64,000 nt of DNA. It comes from Straminergon stramineum (taxonomy: Eukaryota > Streptophyta > Bryopsida > Hypnales > Calliergonaceae). The stretch's first letter is position 1, and each line of letters opens with the position of its first letter. This document shows, one piece after another, positions 24,189-34,700 of the stretch. Made by a program: the position numbers and the translations under genes. The notes under the pieces were generated by a model. That model saw only the letters and a list, made by a program, of their open reading frames with translations, did no database searches and was not told the origin of the DNA. Location: the NCBI GenBank assembly GCA_963920665.1, contig OY987271.1, forward strand, positions 808,501-872,500, read 5' to 3'.

Positions 24189-25732
24189 TTAACCTGTAAT
24201 GGATCAAGGCCTTTCTTATAAGTAACACTTGAAAGTACTATTTCTATTGAAAAGAGCAAAACTTTTCAAAAATTGTTTTCTTTGTTACATATGTAACCAT
24301 AGGATCTTGCACTATCTAATTTAAAAAGATGTAAAAAGAAATTTTAGAAACTTTGACCATGTAGATTGCAACTTTGCAAGGCATTTGCATTTAACCCCTA
24401 AATGCCCAAGACACCAAATTTTGGTGTTGCCAATACTTTGAAGTTAAATAAAACCTAAGCAATTTGCTATTTTTTGTAGTTTGTATTTTCGAAAAATTCT
24501 TTTTGAAGTCTAGTTTTAGTATCAAAAATCTGATTTTGAAAATGATTGATTATGATTTTTCTATTCAAGACTTTGTGCAAGGGTGTCCATTGCAATCTTG
24601 ACTTTATGTAGTGCTAAGGGCTCTTGGAAATGAGACTCAAATATACAATACCTCAAAGAAAAGATCACATTAGAAATTCATTTTTAAAAATTGTAGAAAA
24701 GATTTTTCTGAGCCATAAATTGGTTGGGGTTATGCATGTTAGGCCCTCCAACCTCATATTTTTTTGGTGACCAACTTTCTAGATTTGACATGTAAAAAGA
24801 GGATTAAAAGACTTCAAATCACTTTTGCAATTTTAACACCATTATGATCAAACATTATAGTCTTTTAGTACATAAATGATAATGACGTTTGTTTTTTCCT
24901 ATGTGATCTCTAACATGTCTAGTTTGAATTTGTATGGTTACAATTCAATAAAAATTAATACAACTTATCAAAATATTGTCATTTTGTTCAATTTAGAGCA
25001 GATTCCTAGAAGCTTAGAAAGGCCTTGGGCATTTAGGGGTTAAAGTAAAGAAAATATTTTTCTTACATCTTGAATGATTGACTATGTTATAAGGCTTTGA
25101 ATAATTGGATCTTTCTCACTTAATTTTTTGGCAATATATATTCAATTTCAAATTTTTAATGTGGAAGAATTGAGTTGAAATCTTGGGGGAAAAACTCAAG
25201 AAACAATTTGATTTCGATTTCATTCTTTCAAAAAATGTTAAACATAAGTAGATACAATATAGAAGGGAATTAAAACCAAATTGTTAATAGTTCTAAGGTA
25301 GAATTAAAAGACACTAATCCTAATGGTAAGATTGTTCTAGCAAGCAAACTAAACCAAATGAAACTTTTTATTCTTAAGAATGTAATGTAAAAATTGAATT
25401 AAAAAAGAAACCCAATACATTATTCTTTAAGAAAGATGCCCCCAAAACAAGATGCTCTATAATTTTTTCATCATTAATCAAAATAGAATCAATCAAATCT
25501 ATCTATGTAGACAGAAATATTTTTTAGGTTTACTTTTTGTATTTTTTTGTTTCTTGGAGGAACATTTTGAGCTTAGTATAGCTTAACTTCAACTTCCAAA
25601 GAATCAACCGGAATAAACATTATATTCCAAAAAAAAATTTAAAATTGAAAGATTGATGCCAACAATTGAAATCATAGGAACCTATAAAAACTTTCATTTG
25701 TCCCTCAAAGGGACACTTGGTCCTTTAATTAA
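24189..25732. mobile_element. piggyBac-like element interrupted by a second one (outer copy)
   Basis: The left end TTAACCTGTAATGG at 24189 aligns with the start of the 7287 element. The shared block AACCATAGGATCTTGCAC follows at about 24297, and the right part (25130-25732) aligns with 8400-9031. The right end has decayed to TCCTTTAATTAA. The intact inner element 24391-25043 sits inside, giving the relative order of insertion. Confidence 0.55.
24391..25043. mobile_element. piggyBac-like non-autonomous element with perfect 20-bp ends
   Basis: The left end is TTAACCCCTAAATGCCCAAG from 24391. The right end is its exact inverted complement, CTTGGGCATTTAGGGGTTAA, ending at 25043. Both terminate in TTAA, as expected for piggyBac insertion. 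Length is 653 bp including both TTAA sites. There is no coding frame, so it would need a transposase in trans. It looks like the youngest copy in the window because its ends are perfect. Confidence 0.85.
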
Positions 25733-28164
25733 AGATTCAAATAAAATGGGTAAACATTTGTTGCTAGCTTGTTGCAATGGTAAATCCAATCTTATAATAA
25801 TGACCCTCAAATAATGAATGCAACTTTTTATTGATTACAATCATCATTATGTTATTTACTATGTTGCATTTTGTAGCACATCTTATACTATTGGAAATTT
25901 GGAACTCTATGGCTACTTTGAAGTTCAATCCTAATTTTTTGCAAAGTTTTGAGGCCCAAAATTGTTTCAAAATACTTGTATCCAAAGCAAGGCTAAATCT
26001 TCATCTATATTTATTTTTTAACAAATTCAATTGTAGGATCCTTTAATTAATTTGTTTAATTACACCCTTCCAAATTTTAGAGTGAAAACCACTACCAATT
26101 GCAAGTTCAAGATGCTAAAACTTCAAAAACTTTAGAGTACTCTTTAGCCCTTTAAAAAAATGAAGTTTTGTCTTTCAATATTTTTAGGAAAAAACATGTA
26201 TATTCCATAAGTTTGTATGTTTTTTCTACCTTCATTGCATACAAAGTAGAAATACTTGTACCTATCATCTCATTATTCAAAATTGAATGGTTCAAATGTT
26301 TTTGTATAGTTATTATTAATATAAAAATCCAATAAGATTAATTAAAATTTTTTAGAAAATATTTTTGGCTAACCACTTAGATAGAGAAATAAAAAAACAT
26401 AACTCTAACAATATTCATTAGAATGACCTAAAACAAAACTTTGCTTGTAGATTAGAATGATTAGTGTTCATTGAAAAAATTTCAAATTATGAAGCAATAA
26501 GAGGTTACTTGAGTTTTCAAAAAACCCAAAGTGGGCACCTTAGTCAATTAGGGGTTTAGCCCCTAAAGGACCATTTTCCTCTTTGGAGACCAAATGAATT
26601 CCAGATAGGCTTGTACTATTGGGATTTTCGACCAAATGCCTTGTAATTTTTTGAGGAGAGAGATACTGTGACAAACAGAACTAAGTATAAATTTGAAATG
26701 TTTCATTCAAACAACCACAACATAAGAATCAATGGACAAAGTCCAAAAATGGATATACAAAAATTGTAGTGTATGACATATTGTACATTACTGTAGAAAT
26801 TTGAAGAAAAAATTAATTGTGATTTGAAAGAAAATTAATTTCAAAGTTAGCCATGTCTAAAACTTGGCTTTATTCATCATTTTTGGAATTACTTTATCTT
26901 TTGTCAATCTTTTCTTAGGGACACCAAAAAAACTCTTTGTGCCTTGGTATGTTGTTGTACATCATTTCAAATTGTTGTACACAAAAATTGAAGTAAATTG
27001 GCATTTATAGAATTCAAGATATCAACAATTTGATAAACATGCAAATGATGTTGGTACTCATAATATTTGAATTCTTGTTTGGACTTAAAAGCATAGGATT
27101 GCATTAGGGCACCATTGTAGAGAGAGTATAGGTTGCAATATGGACAATTATTATATCTTTATGCCCTTGCAATTGAAATATTTGTTGAATAGGGCAATTT
27201 GTTCAATTTATATTATATAGCCATATAATGCATTTGTAGATTCAATTTTTTTGGTCCAAAAACTAGAGTTCACAATGTACATAATTAAATGATTATTGCT
27301 AATATCATTGGTTTACCCAACTCAAACTTGATTAAAAAAATAATCCATTTTGATGAAAATCCCATTTAAAATATAGAAATGTGAATTGACCTTCCATTGA
27401 ATACCAACACTACGCAATGTAGTTGGCATTTTGCTCTAGCCAATACCATTTTACATTTCCATATTTGAAATAAAATATTCATTAACATTGTTTATCTTCT
27501 TAACAATGATGTGTAAAACTTTCTAAAATAATCTACTTGAACTTGTTTGTAAGTATACTTTCATTTGTAAGCATAATATATTGAACAATAAAGAAAGAGT
27601 GAAAGACATTGGCTATATACATAAAGAGACACAACAACATCTTTGAAAGCCTACAATATAATGTCATCAATCATTGTGGCAATTTGAGATTATCCTTACC
27701 TCAAAATTTGACTTTCTTTGGCAAAAAGAGAAATAAAAGATCTATCTAGGAAAAATATTAGATGGGAGGTTGGAAATTATCATTACATAGAGCTCTCACT
27801 TTTGAAGGCAATTATCATTCTACCACTTCAATATCCTACTCAACTTAGAAAATCATAGCTAGGATCTACAACTCAAAATGCCACAAATCACCTAGTCAAA
27901 GAGACAGAGGAAGAAGAGATATATCTAGAAAATATAAAATTGTGTATTTCCATTAAAGTTTCAACAATTGTAGGACTTGAAGCGCCACTTAGGGTTTACT
28001 AATTGTCTAAATCCACTAGACTTAACCTCTCTCATGTCTTCCTACCTCTTGATAGCTTTATCCCTATTAAGATCAAGAGAATCAACAAATTCTAACTATT
28101 AGTAAGAATCTAATTTCTAGGGGGAAAAAGAGAGTCAAGAGAAAAGAAGAGAGAAGAGAAGCAC
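25733..28164. other. AT-rich repeat DNA, no gene seen
   Basis: The block 26660-27150 is an inverted copy of 59890-60400 (see findings). A piggyBac-like end motif (AGGGGTTTAGCCCCTAAAGG) lies near 26552. No supported coding frame. Confidence 0.55.
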
Positions 28165-28456
28165 CATTAGAGGGAATTTAAGGCCGTGGGAGGGCTGTTT
28201 CAGGCCTGTTCCCTTACCTATTCCTTGTGCAATCCAAGAATAGCTGACTGCTGTCACGAAAAAAATATCTAAAAAAATAAAGAATAAAAATAATTAGTTC
28301 TGAAATGCAAAAAGAAGTTGAAAAAAAATTTCATTTCATTTTTTTCTTAACGTGGTAGTGTCGCGGCCACGTCAATCTGCCATAGTGGCACCATTCCTGC
28401 GTTCCTTGCAACTTGGAAACTTGCAATCTCCCAAAGGTCTCAAATCTCCTCTAATG
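28165..28456. mobile_element. CATTAG-ended MITE, copy B (292 bp)
   Basis: Ends are CATTAGAGGGAA and ATCTCCTCTAATG. It contains the subterminal GGGCTGTTTCAGGCCTGTTCCC block, a GCTGACTGCTGTCA word shared with copy C, an A/T-rich core and the GC-rich ACGTGG..GTCGCGGCCACGTCA palindromic block. Confidence 0.8.
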
Positions 28457-29642
28457 CCAAAACCAAGCAACATTCACATTTAAACGACATCTATTATTTA
28501 CAATGGACAATGAAGAATTTAAGATGTCCACATGTTCAGTTGACATGGTTGATGATTGGCAATATAGGATGGCCTTCTTTTACTTATGGGCATCCATAAT
28601 TTTCTTAGAACAACGTTTCTTCAAGCTCAAAAGTCACGGACTTCTCCAAGCCTTATTATGCTCTTACTGTGGAAGCACTTGGGTTAAAAGTTGTGTGTTT
28701 TGTTGGTGATTTACTATTGAAAGAAGCATTGATGTTAAAATTTGTATTGTGTTTTGAAAAAGTATCAGATCAAGGTAAACTTTTGAATCTAAGTTTTTGG
28801 ATAATTGATCTTCTATAATGCCAAAGCTCAAAATTAGATCTATTATGGAGGAGTTATGAGACTTCGAAGTAGAGGTGTTTGGAATCTAAGGCAACGAAGA
28901 AGGGCATATTGAGAAGCTTCAATATTATTGATTTTTTTGTGTTAAGGAAATGAAACTTAGAGTTTTTAAAAAAAATTTATCTAATATGTTGAATCCAAAA
29001 TTTGGTTGCAATGGACTTGAGATCTATGGGTTATATATAAAATACAATTGGGATGTCAAGGTCGTGAAGGATAGAAAGTCAATAGTAAGAAAATGTCCAC
29101 CAAAGTTAGTCAATATTTTAGATTGGGATGAAAATTGATATGTGAGTAGTTGAGTAATTGTTCTACATTGTGATTTAGTTTTAAGTCATTTGAAACTATT
29201 TTTACATCATTTATGCTAGACCAAAGCTAGGTATGGCAATTTCTAGGTTATCGTGAGAATTACAAGATAGGAATTTGGGAAAAAATGGATTTGGGGGAAA
29301 ATAGGGATTTAGAAAAAAAGAAGGGGGGGGGGGGGATTGGGGAATAGGTTTAGGATTATTTAGGGTGTTTAAGGATACAAGAGATTCTAAGTAAAGTATT
29401 TCCTTATGAAAAGCCTCATGCTATTCTGAACCTATTTACACAACATTGTGACAACATATCAAATTTTCTAAGATTCTTGTGTTATTTCCCTAATCTTTGT
29501 GGTGGTTTGAAATTAAAATTTTTTTATTTTGAAAATAATTTTATGCTTCAAATTCAACATCAATGAATACTTTTTTTAAAGACTTAAAAAAATATTGTAG
29601 CTAGAAATTCAAGTTTTTGATTTCATAGTAAATGAATTCTCT
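28457..29642. other. AT-rich intergenic DNA with a G homopolymer
   Basis: An open stretch at 28503-28709 shows no known domain. A run of about 13 G lies at 29324-29336. Nothing else is recognised. Confidence 0.5.
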
Positions 29643-30158
29643 TTAACCCCTAAAACACCCAAGGGATTTGGACAAAATACAAATGTGTTTTGATATAGAA
29701 GTTCTATAATTTTTTTGAAGTTTGCATCAAAAAAGATAATGTGAAGCACAAAAAGTATGTATACGGTCAAAATTACAAAACTATTTTTAGATTCTCTTCA
29801 AATGAGTTTTGAAGATATAACTTCAAGAATTCATCAAAAATACCACTTCTACCTTTAGCATTTGAATTCTTTTTTGATTGATCAAAATAGTGTTTTCTAT
29901 TGATTTTTGAAAAAAATGCATAAGATCTAGTAATGAGAACATTAACACCTTGTTTGAATAGCAAAAATTTCAACACTAAGTACATTCTAAACACTTTGTG
30001 CTATTTCTTTTATAATTTTTGTTTGATTGTAGTGATCTTTGTTTTCAATATGAATATTGAAAGACAACCCAATATTTCAATTTTTTTTTCTCCATCCAAG
30101 AATGAAGCCCATATTGGGCATTGACCAAAAAATGGTCACCTAAGCACTTAGGGGTTAA
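29643..30158. mobile_element. piggyBac-like element, 516 bp (same family as 52120-52987)
   Basis: Starts TTAACCCCTAAAACACCCAA at 29643 and ends CACTTAGGGGTTAA at 30158. The first 100 bp (words GACAAAATACAAATGTGTTT and GAAGTTTGCATCAAA..AGATAATGTGAAG) and the last 40 bp (TTGACCAAAAAATGGTCACC) match the 52.1 kb copy. No transposase. Confidence 0.75.
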
Positions 30159-31020
30159 AGTATTAATTTTAAATTTGCAATCATATTTGAAAGAATTAAA
30201 TATACTTGAACTCATTTTTGTTACCATTAACAATGGTTTGGGCCATGATGGATTTAGGTAGATATGATCTATCTTTCCTAAGTCACAACTTTCATTTGAA
30301 ATTCATCACTAAATTCTTCTTCTACCAAATTCTTCTTCTATTGTTTGTTTCGTCCATTAAGGACCATGGTTGATTTTGGAGGCGGACAAGACATGTTCTA
30401 GTCTTGTTTTGAATATGATAAAAAATACCAAACTGTGATGAATTCAAGAGATCTAACCATACTGATTGAAAGAGGCATGAATGCTTAGAACTCCGTAGTA
30501 CATTTTGTGACAATTGACAATTTCCCAATTTAGATTTGCACATGGATTTGCTTATTTTCTGCCCATATATCACTTATTTTTTCAACCCCATAGTTGCATG
30601 TCAACACAGAATTTCTGGATCTTTATCCCTACACATTCATTCCCAAATTCCCCCCACCCATCTCCTTTCATCCAACCTCAAATTCCTTCTAAAACTCAAG
30701 CTACCAATGAAAAAGTGTCAATTTTGACCATAAAATGGTCGACTAGACCTTAATGGGTGAAGTTGCCCTTCATGACACACATCTCTGCAATTTTAGAAAT
30801 TTGGACTTCCTTCTTCAAGGGAGTTTCCCGTGGGTGAGAGTGGATTCTTAACATCAGGTTTTTGTTTTTGTAGGGACTCCACTGCAAATAACTTACTCAT
30901 GTTGGGAACCTGCTGAAAATATTTTCCGAATCTTCCACCGTCCTTGAATACGAATGCGACTGGGTAAAGTTATTGTAACTCTTATTGGACGATGTTGTAA
31001 CTTCAGTTACGGGCAATAGA
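30159..31020. other. Repeat-derived DNA upstream of the myosin promoter
   Basis: Near 30724-30760 the words TTGACCATAAAATGGTCGAC and CCTTAATGGGTGAA look like a worn right end of the 29643/52120 family, with no left end found. From about 30890 composition rises toward the gene. Confidence 0.45.
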
Positions 31021-31797
31021 AGTTCCCCCACACGGATAAGAAAAGAAACCGGGCACCAGTCACGGCCGGGATTGGGGAGGAGGAGGGAGCGTTGAACTTG
31101 CGGAGGGAAGTTGCCCAGGCCTTTCGTGACCGCGGTCCTATCGCGGTCCTATCGCGACTCCATTCAATTTCGTCCGGTCTCCACTCCTCCCTTTCCAGCT
31201 CCTCGTCCTTATCGTCCGAGTCCTGTCTTTATCGTCCCAATACCGTCTTTATCGTCCCTTCCTCGTCCGAAGGGGACGTGCCCAGGACGGGAGAGGGACG
31301 AGTCATAAGTACTCCATCAGAAAAGAGAGGGAAAGTGTGTATGCCTCGTTCGGTTTGCCATTTCTGTGCGAGGGCCTTGCCGGGTCCGTCGTTCCTTTCG
31401 TTGTCGCTGGTGCTGTTCCCCCGCTCTTGTTCTTTGCCATCGCCCTCTCCATCTCTTGGGCAGGCGCGGACGACGACTGGTCCTCTTTCTCTCGCCTCTT
31501 CTCTGCTTCTCTCTGCGCTCGCTCGCTCGCAGGCGCAGTGAGCTTCTGTTCGGAGGCGCGCGCTCGGCCATTCAGTGGCCGGCCTGGCTGCTGCATTCGT
31601 TTCCTGGCGATCGTTTGCGTGCTCGGCCGTTTCTGCCTGCCTGCCTGCCTGCCTGCCTCCGGAGGTTGTGGATCGGCGTGGGCTACGGCGGGCGGGCGCA
31701 TCATCGTTGGGGTGCGGTTCACATCTCCTGGGGGCGATGCTAGTGTGGACGAGTTGATCGGAGACGACGGGAGGTTCGCGTGGCGCTGTGGTCCATC
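31021..31797 (+). promoter_or_regulatory. GC/CpG-rich promoter and 5' UTR of the myosin XI gene
   Basis: A sharp rise in GC and CpG ends at the start codon. It contains a CGCGGTCCTAT tandem (31131-31155), a 20-bp-period repeat carrying TTTATCGTCC (31201-31260), CT-rich tracts of the kind frequent at plant transcription starts (about 31480-31520), and (TGCC)n at 31633-31658. I cannot place the transcription start exactly. Long open frames on both strands here result from the high GC. Confidence 0.6.
31633..31658. repeat. TGCC microsatellite in the myosin leader
   Basis: A short run of CTGC/TGCC units in the presumed 5' UTR. Confidence 0.8.
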
Positions 31798-34700
31798 ATG
31801 GTGAGTGGCAGGCGGGGACGCATATTGACTGACTGCCAGGACTGGGTTAGGGTTGAATGCGGGAAAAGGGGATCGAAAGTCTGTTGGCTTCAGGTGTAGA
31901 TGCAATCGCTCATTTCGATTTTCAGCGCGTTTGGCTTCGATGTGACGCGGTTTACATAGGACTCGGGGAGGGTTCTTCGATCTGTTTTCCAGTCGCTGGC
32001 CGCACTTGGGAAGAGAGGACGGAATTTTGGACGAGCCCTAATGCCATGGTCTTGACCTAATATAGCAGCACTGTCGGGTTTGGATTAGATTTTGATCGCG
32101 AACGAACTGATCAGGGATTGGGAAGTTCTTTGGGTTTGTACTGATATCACAATGCGGAGGCTTTGCAGTGTGGGGACTCGTCGTTATTTTGCAACATTTT
32201 TTTTTCGTTTCTTTTGGTTCTTTTTCCAGGGTATTCTTCTGAATGAAAGAACTAAAATGGCCGAGTTGCTGTAGTCTGGGAGCTCTTAGTCGTATGTATA
32301 GTTAGTTGTTTTGTGTCATTCCTCTTTAGCTTCGGAATTGCTGGACTATGGTAGGGTAGAGCGCACGTGCCCTGTTGCAACCCTTCTTCTCACTCTGTCT
32401 CTCTCTGCCGGATCTTGGATTTTCGAGGAGCTGGTGACAGTGTCTGTGAACCAATATGTGCAAACTTAATGTGCTCTCGTGATAGTTGACGAAGTCTCTT
32501 TTTCGGGTTTTGAATTTTCAGCGGCAATGAAGAGCTTTCGTTGAAAATGCTCTTGAGCTTCATGCGCGAACTAGAATTGAATTGTCTAGGGCAACTTCGG
32601 CAGCCCTGAATCTCGCAATGCAAAAGGAGTATAGGAAATTATTAGATCAATCAGTAGTAAGTACCGATATTTGCTATTGAGGAGTTAATGGTGGTATTAT
32701 ACGGATCCGCGCAGTACGGCGGGTCTGGGGCCTTTTGGAATGAATTGTCGTGCAGAGCACCTCATCATATTGGTTGCCTCCGTTCACAAGTAGGTCGGAC
32801 GTGACATCATTAGTAGTTGAATCTCAGAATTAGGGTACGAGAATGATCATTCATTATCGGCAGTACATCGGGTTCTACCCTCCCTAGATTTGACAGTCAG
32901 AGCTTCCAAGTTGTCATATATGAGTGCTACCCATGAATGCTGTACATTGTGATGTATGGACCGAATTGGAGAAAGTAGGAATGATCACTTCGTAGCTCCT
33001 CTCGTTCTTGTATGGCATCCGATGAACTCGATTACCGTATCCTATTCGTCACTAATCGTGTATTCGCTACTTGGCCTCGTTCTCGAGTGAGTACTTATGA
33101 ATTCGGACTTCGTATGCTGGTATTGTGCAGGCGGCAACAGGTAATGTGGCGATCGGGGCCCAAGTCTGGGTGGAGGACCCTGGTTTGGCCTGGGCGGAAG
33201 CAGAGGTCGTCGAGATTACTGGCAAGACCGTCAAAGTCCGCACCACTAAGGGGAATAAGGTAAATACCTGCAGCCTGTAGTTGTGTACTGAGGTGGTAAT
33301 CGTCCAACTGATTGGGCATGGAATACTCAGTTTCTTAGATTAGATTATATGTTTCCTAGTTTTGGGTCCTGGGTTCTGCCACTAGCTGAACTCGTGATAT
33401 AGTTACTGGCCGGTCTCTGTTGTCGATCTTGTTATAGGCGCTTCAGATTTCTTCTGAAGTCAATCGACATATGCTGATTATCCGTCAGCTTTTGGTCCCT
33501 TTATTCTTCGCTGCTGCTTCATCCATGGACTTGGTTAGTTTATTATGGTTTGAAAGTGGTCTGATTGGCTCTGACCTCTGGAGAAGTTGCGAAGGCAATG
33601 GACCTATACTTGATTCTTAGGCAAGTGACAGTACATCTTTGTGAGAACTCTTGGTTGTTGGTTCTTTCGATTTAGTTCATGGATTTCCGAGATCACCTTA
33701 TTTTTTAATTAATTGAGAAGTACAGAACTTCTATGCCATCCACCAGATTGCTCACAATGGCATAAAATTCTTACATATCGATATATTTACGTCAATGTTC
33801 CTGATGCAGATCACAACGAGCATTTCAAGTGTTCATGCTAAGGACCCAGATGCACAGCCTGGTGGTGTGGATGACATGACGAAGTTGGCTTATCTACATG
33901 AGCCAGGAGTATTGTACAATCTTGCAAGTAGATATGAACTGGATGAGATCTATGTAAGTTTTTCAATTTATCCTTGAGTCGAACCTGATCATTCATCATT
34001 TTGTGACCTTATTCTGGAAAAGAGATTGTTTGGTGTTTGAGTCGAACCTGATTATTTATTATTTTGTGCCCATATTCTGGAAAAGAGATTGTTTGGTGTT
34101 TGACAGTACTTGGTGGTGGTTCATGACAGACATACACTGGGAATATCTTGATTGCGATAAATCCTTTTGTGAAGCTACCACATTTGTACAATAGTCATAT
34201 GATGGAGCAATATAGGGGGGCACCGCTTGGAGAGCTAAGCCCCCATGTGTTTGCAGTTGCAGACACCTCGTACAGGTGCATTTACATTACTAATAAGTGA
34301 ATTTAAAATGGTCAATTCGTGCATTGATATTTGTTTCGGGTGCAGCGTTCGTTCGTTATGAGTATGTTGTTTCTTTTTGTTTGATGGCTTTTGCTCGTCT
34401 GTATTCCATCCTAACTTTTATGCGAGTGCTTTTACACCTTGCTTGGACTTGATGCCTTGTTGAGAATTGTTTTCTGTTTCAATCTATGTATATTTGTCTG
34501 GGCGCCTTTGAGTCACGAAGCGTTCTAAGTATTTACCATATTGTACGTAATATTGAGGGTTTCACCTTACATTGAGATCTTCTGTTACACTGCAGAGCAA
34601 TGGTTACTGAAAAGAAAAGTCAATCTATACTTGTGAGCGGAGAGAGCGGAGCTGGAAAGACAGAGACGACGAAACTGATTATGCAGTATCTCGCCTACAT

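Noticed and set aside
31092..31905. Long open frames on both strands (up to 200 codons) just before the myosin start
   Set aside because: They overlap each other in several frames in a GC/CpG-rich leader, contain compositional runs of R, S, P and A, and none joins in frame to a splice site that fits a protein family.
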